Origin: Elusimicrobiota bacterium
GTDB lineage: Bacteria; Elusimicrobiota; UBA5214; JBBAAG01
Direction of reading: 5' to 3'
DNA length: 64,000 bases
NCBI GenBank assembly: GCA_041658405.1
Contig: JBBAAG010000006.1
Span: 12,441-76,440 of the forward strand
A program made the position numbers and the translations under genes. The notes under the pieces were generated by a model, which saw only the letters and a program-made list of their open reading frames with translations, made no database searches and had not been told where the DNA came from. Positions 51,947-62,900 of the stretch are shown here, in pieces (the stretch's first letter is position 1; every line of letters begins with the position of its first letter).

Positions 51947-52355
51947 TAAACCTGATTGTGTCGCTGTATATTTCATCCTGGTTCTTCAGGAACTTTATTT
52001 TGACTTCCCATTTGCCTGGCATAACGACATTCACGGGCAGTAGATAGTCGCCTTTTGTGTTCTGCTTAAATTCTATTTCCTGTGAATCATGCGCGCCTTT
52101 CATTGAGGGCATTCCTGAGATACCTGTTATTGTATATTCATTATTATTTTTCCCGTTGGAGTCAAAAACATTGATTTTAACAATAACCATGCCAAGTGCC
52201 GGGTTTTTGTCAAAATCATACTGGAAATAATCTCCGCCGGTTATTTGCACTTTTTCACCGGGTTTTATTGAGTGTATTTCCCCTGATTTTGTGCATCCCA
52301 AAAGTGTACTGAAGATAAGAATTAATACAGTTTTTAGAATAAACTTGTTTTTCAT
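51936..52355 (-). CDS. Lipoprotein with YtkA/FixH-like domain
   Basis: 139 residues. Lipobox LLGC with Cys21 at the end of the signal peptide. The body has GMPSMKGAH, then NTKGDYLLPVNVVMPGKWEVKIKF, the YtkA/FixH-like beta-sandwich associated with copper or respiratory assembly proteins. It follows the receiver gene by 36 bp and its stop overlaps the barrel gene start. Confidence 0.75.
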   Translation of the reverse strand: MKNKFILKTVLILIFSTLLGCTKSGEIHSIKPGEKVQITGGDYFQYDFDKNPALGMVIVKINVFDSNGKNNNEYTITGISGMPSMKGAHDSQEIEFKQNTKGDYLLPVNVVMPGKWEVKIKFLKNQDEIYSDTIRFNVG

Positions 52356-52391
52356 ATTCGCCTCCTTTACGTTAATTATAGCACACTACTC

Positions 52392-52787
52392 TTAACTTTT
52401 TGTTTTACCCTTATTTCCCAGTAATTCTATTTTTGTAATTACATCCAGCGGGTTAAACGGTTTTATTAAGCATTCATCCAGTCCATACATTTTCCTTATA
52501 TACTCATAACTATCAGTTAAATAATAACCGGTCATCGCGATTATAGGTATTCCCGATGTTTCTTCTTTCTTTCTTAATTCATCAGCTACTTGAAACCCGT
52601 TTTTTCCTTCCATTTTGAGATCCAGTAAGATAACGTCCGGTTTATGCTTAATTACATTTTCCAGCGCTTTAGTTCCGTCACTAAATGTTATGGTTTTATA
52701 CCCGCTTAATTTAAGTGTTTCTTTTAATTCTTCTAAAAACACTTTTTCATCATCAATTATCATTACCTTCGTTTTTTTTGTTTTCAT
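52392..52787 (-). CDS. Single-domain response-regulator receiver
   Basis: 131 residues from the ATG at 52787 (AAAGG 13 bases upstream); an ATG at 52814 would add MRMKGNSIR. Receiver motifs: MIIDDEK (acidic pair), VILLDLKMEGKNG (phospho-acceptor Asp), IIAMTGY (Thr) and CLIKPF (Lys). There is no output domain, so it acts by protein contact. It heads the operon running to 48400 and diverges from korA. Confidence 0.88.
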   Translation of the reverse strand: MKTKKTKVMIIDDEKVFLEELKETLKLSGYKTITFSDGTKALENVIKHKPDVILLDLKMEGKNGFQVADELRKKEETSGIPIIAMTGYYLTDSYEYIRKMYGLDECLIKPFNPLDVITKIELLGNKGKTKS

Positions 52788-52905
52788 TCTTATTGAATTA
52801 CCTTTCATTCTCATAAATCATACGGTTATTATCATAAACTATCCTAATTACAAAAGGGATTGCTAAATTCCGTATATTATTGATTTTATTCTATGTTAAT
52901 ATGAG

Positions 52906-52977
52906 ATTTATTTGCGGATAAAAGTCAGTAAAAAGCAGAGTTCACCAATTGTATTGTTAGACAAGTTGAAATATACT
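52906..52977 (+). promoter_or_regulatory. 45-bp conserved element (copy 3) plus -10, upstream of korAB
   Basis: Element 52906-52950 (includes GCGGATAAAAGTCA and AAAGCAGA, 21-bp phase between GC pairs), ACCAATT at its end, 21 bp, then TATACT (52972-52977). The korA ATG is at 53014 with GGGGAAG before it. Confidence 0.6.
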
Positions 52978-53013
52978 TTTAAATTAGATATGAAAATACT
53001 GGGGAAGTAAATA

Positions 53014-54684
53014 ATGAATGAAATTTCTGTATTAATTGCAGGTAAAGCCGGATATGGAATCGATAAGTCCGGTTCAATAATCGCAAGCCTATTCAACCAT
53101 TTGGGATACAGGATATATATATACAGGGATTACCCGTCACTTATAAGAGGCGGGCATACTTTTTCTATTATCCGGGCATCAGGCCAAAAGATCAGTACTC
53201 ATAGGAACAACGTCGATTTTTTACTTGCATTAAATCAGGATACTATAGACTTTCATAAACAAAGGTTGAAAGACAATTCTATTATAATTTACGATTCTGA
53301 TTCAGTCAAACTTCCATCTTTTCCCGTTGAGATACAATCATTTGGTATACCTGTTGCTAAAATCCTAAAAACGGAAAACGCAGCTGATATTATGCGTAAT
53401 ACCTGCATCATAGGCGCTTTCTGCAAGGCAGCAGGTATCGGGAAAGATATTATGGAAAAAGTTATCAAGAAAAGTATGGCTAAGGAAACAGAGTTAAACA
53501 CAAAAATTGCAGTCAAAGGGTTTGACGAAACCGGGGTATCCAAACAAATAGATGTTATCGCACAAGTTAGCCTGCCAATAATCACGGGTAATGAAGCTAT
53601 AAGTTTAGGCTTGATTAAAGGCGGATTACAAGCATATATTTCGTATCCCATGACACCGTGTTCCGGTATTCTCCATTTTTTGGCTGAGATGGCTGAAGAA
53701 TTTTCGTTGAAAGTCGTTCATCCGGAAAATGAGATTTCTGTGATGCTCATGGCTCTAGGATTTTCGTATATGGGAGAGAAAGTGGCGGTGGGTACTTCAG
53801 GCGGCGGGTTTTGTTTAATGACAGAAGGTTTTAGTTTCAGCGGGATGGCAGAACTACCGGTGGTTGTTATCGTTGGCCAGCGTCCCGGCCCAAGCACAGG
53901 CTTGCCTACGTACACAGGCCAGACCGAACTACATTTTGTGCTTAACGCCGGTCAAGGCGAATTCTGCCGATTCGTAGTTGCGCCGGGCGATGCGGAGGAA
54001 GCATATTATTGGTCCGGAATATCAATGAATATTGCACAGAAATACCAGACTCCTGCGATTATATTGTCAGATAAAACATTATCCGAAGGCGCGAGTAGTT
54101 TTGATATTGCACAAACAGGGCCGGTAGATGATGAAAAAGGTTTTTTGTGGGACAGAAAAGGCGAGTATAAACGTTACCTAAATTCAGAGACGGGAATCTC
54201 TCAGTTGGCGTTCCCTCCTGACAAAGATGTTGTTATAAAGGTTAATAGTTACGAACATGACGAATCGGGAATCACGGCTGAAGAGGCCGGGGTCACAAAC
54301 AAAATGTTGGAAAAACGGATGCGTAAAGAAGCGTATCTATCATCGGAATTGGAAGATTACAAAACAGTGAATGTCGCAGGAAACAGGGATTCACCCACAG
54401 GTGTGGTATGCTGGGGGTCAAATAAAGGCGTAGTTTTTGAAGCTGCTGCTAACCTGGGTTTACGCGCAATCCATCCGGTGGTACTCTGGCCATTTCCCAG
54501 AAAACAGTTTCAGGATGCATTGAACGGAATCACAAAACTTGTCTGTGTGGAAAACAATGCAACAGGACAGTTAGCGAAGCTTATCTCCCAATTGGGATAC
54601 AAAGTGGACCACACAATGTTGCGTTATGACGGCCGGCCGTTTTCCCTGGATGAACTGGAAGAAAAGTTGAGGATGGAGATATGA
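53014..54684 (+). CDS. korA: 2-oxoacid:ferredoxin oxidoreductase, fused gamma-alpha subunit
   Basis: 556 residues. The N-terminal gamma domain (about 1-180) starts EISVLIAGKAGYGIDKSGSIIA and has IRGGHTFSIIR. The alpha domain (about 190-556) starts GNEAISLGLIKGGLQAYISYPMTP and includes VVHPENEISVMLMALGFSYMGEKVAVGTSGGGF. This gamma-alpha order is typical of the KorA type. With KorB it oxidises a 2-oxoacid (2-oxoglutarate or branched-chain) with CoA, reducing ferredoxin. It overlaps korB by four bases. No separate ferredoxin-like delta gene is present. Confidence 0.92.
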   Translation: MNEISVLIAGKAGYGIDKSGSIIASLFNHLGYRIYIYRDYPSLIRGGHTFSIIRASGQKISTHRNNVDFLLALNQDTIDFHKQRLKDNSIIIYDSDSVKLPSFPVEIQSFGIPVAKILKTENAADIMRNTCIIGAFCKAAGIGKDIMEKVIKKSMAKETELNTKIAVKGFDETGVSKQIDVIAQVSLPIITGNEAISLGLIKGGLQAYISYPMTPCSGILHFLAEMAEEFSLKVVHPENEISVMLMALGFSYMGEKVAVGTSGGGFCLMTEGFSFSGMAELPVVVIVGQRPGPSTGLPTYTGQTELHFVLNAGQGEFCRFVVAPGDAEEAYYWSGISMNIAQKYQTPAIILSDKTLSEGASSFDIAQTGPVDDEKGFLWDRKGEYKRYLNSETGISQLAFPPDKDVVIKVNSYEHDESGITAEEAGVTNKMLEKRMRKEAYLSSELEDYKTVNVAGNRDSPTGVVCWGSNKGVVFEAAANLGLRAIHPVVLWPFPRKQFQDALNGITKLVCVENNATGQLAKLISQLGYKVDHTMLRYDGRPFSLDELEEKLRMEI

Positions 54685-55535
54685 TGCAGGAAAAAAATTG
54701 GGGAACAAACGCTATTAATACCTGGTGTCCTGGCTGCGGTAATTTTGCAATTTTGAATTCAATAAAATCAGTACTAAAGTCGCTGGTTGCGGATAATATA
54801 TTGGCGGAAAACATAGTCCTTGTTTCCGGAATAGGCTGCGGTGCCAAGATCGTTGATTATATCAATGCCAACAGTGTTTACTCAATTCACGGCCGGGTTC
54901 TTCCTGTGGCAGAAGGAATCAAACTTGCTAACCCGCAGATGAAAGTAATTGGTTTAGCCGGTGATGGCGACACTTATGGAGAAGGAATGGAACACCTTGT
55001 TTTCGCTGCAAAAAGAAATATTGATATTACCATGATTGTCCACAATAACAGGGTGTATGGGTTGACTACAGGACAGTACACGCCAACATCGCCGTTGGGT
55101 TATAAAGGGCGGTCTACACCTCAAGGGAGTAAGGAGACACCGATAAACCCTCTGGAAATCATGCTTGCAAGCGGCGCAAGTTTTATTAGCCGCGGTACAT
55201 CTACTACTATGGAATTGCTAAAAAAACTTATGAGGGAAGCAATAATGCATAAAGGGTTTGCACTCGTGGATATCCTGCAGGTATGCGTAACATTTTTTAA
55301 TATGTATGAATACTACAACAAAAACGTGTATGAACTAGCCGGACATGATCCCGCTGATTACGGAAAGGCAATGCAGAGAATCAGGGAATGGAATTATAGT
55401 AATACCGATGCTAAAATACCGCTAGGAGTTTTTTATAAAAAAGAAATACCGACGTTTGAAGAATATTATTTACACCTAGGTAAGGAGACAGAACGCAGTC
55501 AAAAAATACATAAAATATTGGAGAATACAATATAA
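54681..55535 (+). CDS. korB: 2-oxoacid:ferredoxin oxidoreductase, beta subunit
   Basis: 284 residues; tandem ATGATG overlaps the korA stop. NTWCPGCGNFAIL and GIGCGAKI supply cluster cysteines. GDGDTYGEGMEHLVFAAKRNID and NNRVYGLTTGQYTPTS are the thiamine-diphosphate-binding and active-site blocks. Normal length. Forms the enzyme with KorA. Confidence 0.93.
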   Translation: MMQEKNWGTNAINTWCPGCGNFAILNSIKSVLKSLVADNILAENIVLVSGIGCGAKIVDYINANSVYSIHGRVLPVAEGIKLANPQMKVIGLAGDGDTYGEGMEHLVFAAKRNIDITMIVHNNRVYGLTTGQYTPTSPLGYKGRSTPQGSKETPINPLEIMLASGASFISRGTSTTMELLKKLMREAIMHKGFALVDILQVCVTFFNMYEYYNKNVYELAGHDPADYGKAMQRIREWNYSNTDAKIPLGVFYKKEIPTFEEYYLHLGKETERSQKIHKILENTI

Positions 55536-55600
55536 AATTGTTACAACCCCCCAAAATAATTATACCAACTGAATTTCTATACTAATCATATTGCTGAATA

Positions 55601-56005
55601 TTATTTTGGAAAGTATTTACGGACTTTTGCTGCAATCTGATGATCCGTCATTTTATCAACTGTTTCAACGCCAACAATACGGCTGCCGAGGTTGTGTATT
55701 TTAAGCCGTTTTATAAGTTCTCCCTTTGCCTCACCGGGGCCAAATATAAGAAGAGCTCCTGCATTACGAATACATGCAATTACTGCATCGTAGTATATAT
55801 TTAGATGTGCTGTAAAAGTTTTCTGGCGGATATCACTTGATGGAACTTTAAGTGATTCATATCTGCCCTTAAGAGGTGAATCTCCGGAACGACGTAGCTG
55901 TTTTTCTACCTTTGATATTATCAGTTTTATCTCTTCCCCTTCGTTCGTAACAGCAAAAATAATAGCTTTTCTGTGATCAACCCATAAACCCATTTTTGTT
56001 TTCAT
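55601..56005 (-). CDS. Possible eRF1-like (baeRF-type) small protein
   Basis: 134 residues, GGGAGGAATG before the ATG. GLWVDHRKAIIF opens the protein. YDAVIACIRNAGALLIFGPGEAKGELIKRLK recalls the eRF1/Pelota-like fold of bacterial baeRF proteins that can attach to ribosomes, and of proteins named host attachment. Only the last domain would be present. Assignment rests on motif resemblance. Its promoter carries the 45-bp element, so it should respond with korAB and the ice-binding operon. Confidence 0.55.
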   Translation of the reverse strand: MKTKMGLWVDHRKAIIFAVTNEGEEIKLIISKVEKQLRRSGDSPLKGRYESLKVPSSDIRQKTFTAHLNIYYDAVIACIRNAGALLIFGPGEAKGELIKRLKIHNLGSRIVGVETVDKMTDHQIAAKVRKYFPK

Positions 56006-56080
56006 CGCATTCCTCCCATAAACTTTTTAAGTCGTCTTTAAAATGTGATCAACTTTCTTTTATTAAAAGTCAATAACTTA

Positions 56081-56152
56081 ATAATACTGGTAGATAAAAA
56101 ATATATGAATTGGCTGGTTCTGCTTTTATGTGACTATTTTCCGCTTATGCAG
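56081..56152 (-). promoter_or_regulatory. 45-bp conserved element (copy 2) plus -10
   Basis: Minus strand: element 56152-56108 with AAGCGGAA and AAGCAGAA at 21-bp phase and GCCAATT at its end. Exactly 21 bp later comes TATTAT (56086-56081). The eRF1-like gene starts at 56005. Confidence 0.65.
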
Positions 56153-56222
56153 AATTAATACACGTTAGCACACATCAGTTCTTTAAGATAAAGTAGTTAA
56201 TACTCAACAAAAATCCTGTTTT

Positions 56223-56687
56223 TCAAATATTTCTAATTATCCTTGCAGATAAGACTAGTTCCTTAATTTCTGGCGGTAACTTTTTATTCTGCCATTTTCG
56301 TTCTGATTCTACAGGCTTCCCTGCACTTTTCACGGCTTTTAAAGCATACCATGCCGGGCCTAACGAATGATCAGCCATATGTGCAGTAGCAACAGCATGG
56401 CCTACAGCGCGAGCTACTGCAATTGCTTCCGGGGTTGAAGCTTCACGTGCTACCGCTATTGCGTCTAATGCCGCTTTTCTCGCATCGCCAACTGAAGCTT
56501 TTCCTTGTTTCCATTTTTTTGCTACATCCAGCGTGTTTATTAACCGTTTATCAATTTTCTTGCCGAAAAGATGTAATACATGTTTTGCACAGGAACATGC
56601 CCAGGCCATTAACTGGTAGTGCCGGGCTTTTGTTAGTGGCCCGCCACGGTGTACTGCAATAAATCGTTTATCTCTCATATTTTTCAT
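56223..56687 (-). CDS. Imm-5-like putative immunity protein
   Basis: 154 residues. RDKRFIAVHRGGPLTKARHYQLMAWACSCAKH, KGKASVGDARKAALDAIAVAREA and VGHAVATAHMADHSLGPAWYALKAVK are the conserved blocks of the all-helical Imm-5-like family; the product is soluble. No toxin gene accompanies it in this window. Such proteins are often found alone, so a role other than toxin neutralisation is possible. No ribosome site is seen before either candidate ATG (56687 or 56678). Confidence 0.75.
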   Translation of the reverse strand: MKNMRDKRFIAVHRGGPLTKARHYQLMAWACSCAKHVLHLFGKKIDKRLINTLDVAKKWKQGKASVGDARKAALDAIAVAREASTPEAIAVARAVGHAVATAHMADHSLGPAWYALKAVKSAGKPVESERKWQNKKLPPEIKELVLSARIIRNI

Positions 56688-56811
56688 GAATCCGTTTATC
56701 TTAATAAATCTAATGATAGATCGTTAATGACATTTTACTAACAACACATGTTCATTTCAATCTGTATTCCATATTGTGTACTATATTTTGTTTGTGTATA
56801 TATTTTCACAA

Positions 56812-56841
56812 TTGACTTTTTACACTACTAAGCCTTATAAT
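56812..56841 (+). promoter_or_regulatory. Promoter of the giant Fn3 protein gene
   Basis: TTGACT (56812-56817), 18 bp, TATAAT (56836-56841). Transcription would start near 56848, four bases before an in-frame ATG (56852) and 90 before the ATG with the signal peptide (56939). Confidence 0.6.
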
Positions 56842-56938
56842 TTTAATACTAATGTTAATATACACTTTGATTGCTTTACTGAACAAAAATGCTGTAAGTA
56901 TAGAATCCAGGAACGGTATTTCTATTTTCAGTAGTTTT

Positions 56939-59900
56939 ATGTATCAATACAACAAAAATATCGGATATTTACTTGCTGCAGTTTTATTAATGTTGCCAAT
57001 ATCTGTATATGCGCGGGTGGATTCAATAGATATTACAGACGGCGGGATTACAGATTATAATAATGCTGCATACATGCTGGTATTAAACGATCCTAAGGAA
57101 ACAAGTACTTTCGCTGATATTGACGATGTTTATACCGCACACACATCAACACAATTGTACATAAGTTTTAAAAATCAAGCTAAACTCAATAAAGGCGCAG
57201 CTGGGCGTAACACTTACGATTATTTTATCTATATAGATAAAGACCAGTCTGCCGGTACGGGGTATCCTATAAACGGTGCAGGCGCGGATTATTTGCTTAC
57301 TGCCAACGTGATTACTGTTGACGGTATACGCGTAAAAACCAGTAAATTAAAAAAATGGGACGGGTACAGTTGGAGTATTTCAACCTCCACAAACCTTGAA
57401 GCGTATACTCAGGATACGGGTTCGTATGCAGTGGAATTTAAAATAAACTGGACAGAACTCAACGGCGCGGATGGTGATTCTCATACAGGCTTGCCTCCCA
57501 CCGGCAGAATGAACTTCGTGTTTTATGCTGAGATAAACGGTGCTAGCGGCGATTATGCGCCGGATAGTTCATATATTATATACCCTAGCACATCTGCAAC
57601 CCCGGCAGATAAAACGCTTCAACCGCAGATAAGTACTGCCACAATACTCGGGGGTAATACGTTTAACGAAGATTCTAATATGGTAACAACAATGACAGTT
57701 GTATCATCCTGGCAGGATGACGGGACATCAGCTTCGGTTGATGGATGTGATATACAGGGGTTTAATTTCAATATTGTATCGGCAGAATATTTTTATGATA
57801 CCGATCCCGGAATTGGGAACGGCTACACACTGTCAGCGGATGATGGAAGTTTTAATCAGGTAACAGAAACGTCAACTGTGTACGGGTTAGACATCTCAAG
57901 TTTAGCGAACGGCGATCATACATTGTACACGCGCTGCATGAATTATTCATCAACAACAGTGTATGGTTTATGGTCATCCACTGTTGCATTAATACTGAGC
58001 TCAAATCGCAGCCCGGGGACAATTACTACTTTAACCGCTGCGCAGTCCGCTGGTTATGACCATGCAATAAAGCTCTCATGGATAGCGCCGGGGGATAATG
58101 GATATAACGATAATATTACCGGCGGAAAGTACTGGATAAAATCTTCTTCAACCGCGAATATTACTGATGAAACCACATGGATAGCTGCGGTGTATAGCGT
58201 GCAATTAACAACAGACACAGTACCCGGGCAGAATGTTAATCATACAATAACCGGTTTAGTACCGTTAACGACATATTATTTTGCTGTAAAAACAGCGGAT
58301 GAAGTACCAAACTGGTCGTTAGTATCATCCTCCGCAGGGAATATGTGTTCAGATTTAAACTCACCCGCTGCGCCGACAAGCCTATCAGCTATTGATTACC
58401 CTGCGGATGAAGGTAGTAGGATTAATCTTAACTGGATATTATCAAGTGATGACGGTAATGGCAGTAATGATGTTCTTGAGTACCGTATATACAAATCCTC
58501 GTGGATAACGAACCCGTCCTATACGTTATTGACAACAATAATTAAGTCCACAACATTTTATACTAATACTTCGGTATCCATGGGAACAACTTATTACTAC
58601 TACCTAAAATCATTTGATGGTACAAACACATCAGTTAATACCAGTACAGTAAATGTTTTTTCAATAGACAATACAGCACCGGCTACCCCGAATAATCTGG
58701 AAGCAACAAACCCAGGGACAGGAGCGGATATTTATCTTGCATGGTCGAATAATACTGAAACCGATCTTGCGGGGTATAACATTTACCGCAGTCTTGATAA
58801 CCCCGGGGCGTATAACAAAGTTAATGTGTCATTACACCCAGCCCCAACTGATTTTTATCGTGATAACTCTGTATCGTCAAATACTACATATTGGTACAAA
58901 ATAACCGCGGTTGATAGTTCAGGTAATGAAAGTTTGTTCAGTGATATTGATGTGTCGTTATGTATAGCTAACAATCCGCCAAACGTTTTTTCATTAACCA
59001 CACCGGCAGATTTGTCAACCTCGACAACACTAACCCCTGCGTTTGACTGGGCAGATGCTACCGATCCTGACAGCGATGTTATACGGTACGAACTCTGGTA
59101 TGCGTCAAACACAACGTTTATATACAAGACTGTGGTTGACGGGTTACTTACTTCAACACATACCCCTGTGGGCAGCCTGCAGGATAACACAACATATTGG
59201 TGGAAAATAATGGCGTTTGACCCGTGGGATTGTATAAAGTGGTCAACTGAAACTGACTGGAAATTCTGGGTAAACGTGATCAATGATACTCCTACGGTAT
59301 TTGGGTTAATCTCACCGGCCAATACGTACGTAAGCACGGATTTAACACCTGCGCTTGACTGGGAAGATAGTATGGATGTTGATCCTAATGACAGTTTTAG
59401 GTATGGCGTGATGTATTCTACTGATTCCGTGTTTGGGGTATATACATCGTCAACAGAGTTGGCTGTATCAGTGTATAATGTACCGTCTAATCTTACGGAT
59501 AACGCGACGTATTACTGGAAAGCATACGCGTATGACACTTTCGGAACGACACGAACGGCAACACAAACCACGTGGAAGTTTTATACTAATACCGCGGATG
59601 ATGCACCAATTGCGTTTGATGTTGTATCTCCGGCTAATAATAATGTTGAAACAACTTTGACCCCTGCGTTTGACTGGCAGGATTCTACGGATCCCGACCC
59701 CAACGATTTTGTTGCGTATACTTTATGGTATTCAACTGCAAGTAATTTCAGTGTAAAGACAGAAGTTACGGGATTAACAGATTCTGCGTATACACCTTCG
59801 ACAAACCTTTATGATAACACTGTATATTACTGGAAAGTGAAAGCAGTGGATACTGACGGGACAACAGTATGGAGTACAACAGTTAACCGCAGTTTTAAGG

Positions 59901-62900
59901 TTAACCAGGCGAATGACGCACCTAATAGTTTTGGTTTAGTTTTTCCTGATAACTTAACATCTGTAAGCGATATCACTCCGGATTTTGACTGGACTTCATC
60001 AGCTGATGTAGACCCCGGGGATTATGTGAGATACCGTGTTGTATACTCGTCAGTATCAAATTTCAGTAGTTACACTTCTTCTGCGGGTTTAGCGTATTCA
60101 GCTTATACGCCAACCACTGAATTAATTGAAGATACTATGTATTATTGGTATATTGAAGCTTATGATATAAACAACGCAACTACAACGAGTGAAGTCAGAA
60201 GATTTAATGTAAATACGGTTAACAACACACCAGGTGCGTTTGCGTTGTATACACCTTCCGGGACAATAAATGTATACGACCTTACTCCGTATTTTGACTG
60301 GCAGGATTCTGCTGACCCTGACGGTGATATTGTGCAGTATGATCTGCAGGTTTCTACGAATAGTAATTTCAGTGTATATACATATTACACAGGTAATTCT
60401 ACGTCAACGTATACAATGACAACAAGCCCGTTAACTAACTACACATCGTATTATTGGCGTATCCGCGGGTACGATCCCGCAGGGCTTGAGGTATGGGGTA
60501 CAAACCCATCAACCGCAGTGTTTATCGCGTACGATAATATTGCACCGGCAGGAATATCAGGCTTAACAGCGTTGACAGGCAGTAGTGAAGGAGCAGTGTA
60601 TCTCGCGTGGACTGCACCGGGGGATAACGGGAATTCAGAAACTTTAGTATCAGCACGGTGGGAGATAAAATATTCGTCCTCCGGGATAATAACTTATGAT
60701 AGTTATGTATCACCGCCGGGAACGGGCTATACGATGTATGTTAATACTGCATCGATAACCCCGGGGGTTGGGATTAACTATACAATTACGGGATTATTAT
60801 CGAGTACAACATACTGGTTTGCAATTAAAACCTGCGATTATGGCGGTAACTGGGCTGTATGGAACTCATCTCAGGATGTAATAACAGTTAATACAGCGGC
60901 TAGTATCTGGGCGCAACGGGATATTATACCGCCTGCTGCGGTGTCAAATCTTACAGCAATTGTGGGGACAAATGACGGTGAAGTTGTATTATCATGGACC
61001 GCGCCGGGGGATGATAATTTAACCGGAACAGTGAGCGCATATGTACTAAAATATTCATCCTCAGGGATAATAAATTCAGCTGGATTTGATACAGCAGATA
61101 CATATTCACAATCCTGGCAGTCGTTAGCTTCCGCCGGGCAAACTGAATCACGTGTAATATCAGGATTAATCCCGGCGGTAACATACTGGTATGCTGTTAA
61201 AGCTGTAGATAACGGGAGTAACCTTAACATTTGGCGTTCATCAGCGGATATACCAACAATCAACCTTCTCGCGAATACCGCACCGAAGGATAATGTACCG
61301 TCTACGCCCGGGGGACTGGTTATAGATTCAAGAGGTTATACTTCAGTAACCCTGTCATGGACGGGAGTGAATATTAATGATTTAGCAGGATACAAACTGT
61401 ATTATGACACTGACACATCCGATATTGAATATACAGGCACGGGCTCTACCGGCGGGGGGTCACCAATAAGCGTGGAGAATGTAACGTCGTATGTGTTAAC
61501 AGGATTAGCACAGGGGACAACGTATTATATTTCAGTCCGCGCGGTTGATACCGGGCCGAATATTTTAACCAGCGGGTATGCTGCTGAAGTATCAACGATT
61601 ACTTTTATGAACCTACCCATCCTCCCGGGGAATATGAATGGTATCGCTGTTTCATCAACAAGTATTAATTGGTTATGGTCAGATAATTCGTCAAATGAAT
61701 CCGGGTTTTATGTTAAGTCTTCAACTAACGGCGTGCTTAATTCGTTATCAGCAAATACCACGTTCTGGATAGAACAGGGATTAAATATCAATACATCTTA
61801 CTACAGGTATGTTGAGTCATATAACTTCGGAGGGATAAGTTCCTCAACTGCTGTTATTAAGTATACGCTTGCCAATCCTGCAACAGGATTTAATTTTGTG
61901 AACGTATATTATTCCAGTGTAACTTTATCCTGGGCAAAGAATAATAATCCGGACAACACATTGTATGAATTGTCAGTATCAAGCGATAATTTTGTCACGC
62001 ATTTTTCTACACCCGTAAATTTATCAACTGCGCTGGTAGATACTTCAACTGCTGCCTATAATTTGTTAAACAATACAACTTATTGGTTTAGAATACGCGC
62101 ATATAACGGTAATGAAATACCGTCAGCTTATACGGCTATAGTTTCTACAAAAACAGTTTTTCTAAATACACCGCCCTCTGCGTTTAGCCTGATAACCAGC
62201 AGCGGAACAGTAATAACGCGTAGGCCGACAATAACATGGACTGAGACAACAGACCCGGACGAGTTTGACAGTATAAGTTATGAAGTAATGTATTCCACAA
62301 CAAGCGGGTATACGCTGTCAACAACAAGCAATGTCGGGACAGCAACAAATTATACGTTCCCACCCCTGATACCGTATACGACGTACTACTGGAAAGTAAC
62401 CGCGGGAGATACGCATAACGGTACAAGGACGAGTACGCAGTCAGGCTGGTGGTTGTGGATAGACAGCAACACAATACCTTCGGGTTTTAGTTTAATAACG
62501 ACCAGCGGGACAATAGAAAGCCAGACCCCTCGCCTTGCCTGGGGCACGGTAACGGATACCGATCCTGGGGATTATGTTAGGTATGAAGTAATCTACAGCA
62601 GTATGCCTGATTATACAGTTTCTATAACCAGCAGCGGCATAACATTATCAGAATACCAGTTTACAGTATCGTTAGAGAAGAGCACAACGTACTGGTGGAA
62701 AGTAAACGCGTATGACACACATGGCGGAACAGTTGCGAGTACGCAGAGTGACTGGCAGTTTTATATACCCAGCCAAACCAGCCCCACAGCGTTTAGCCTG
62801 ATAAAAAGCAGCGGTACAATCCCAACCCGTTACCCTGTGTTAGACTGGGCAGACTCAAGCGACAGTGATGCCGGTGATTATGTCAGGTACGAAATAAGAT

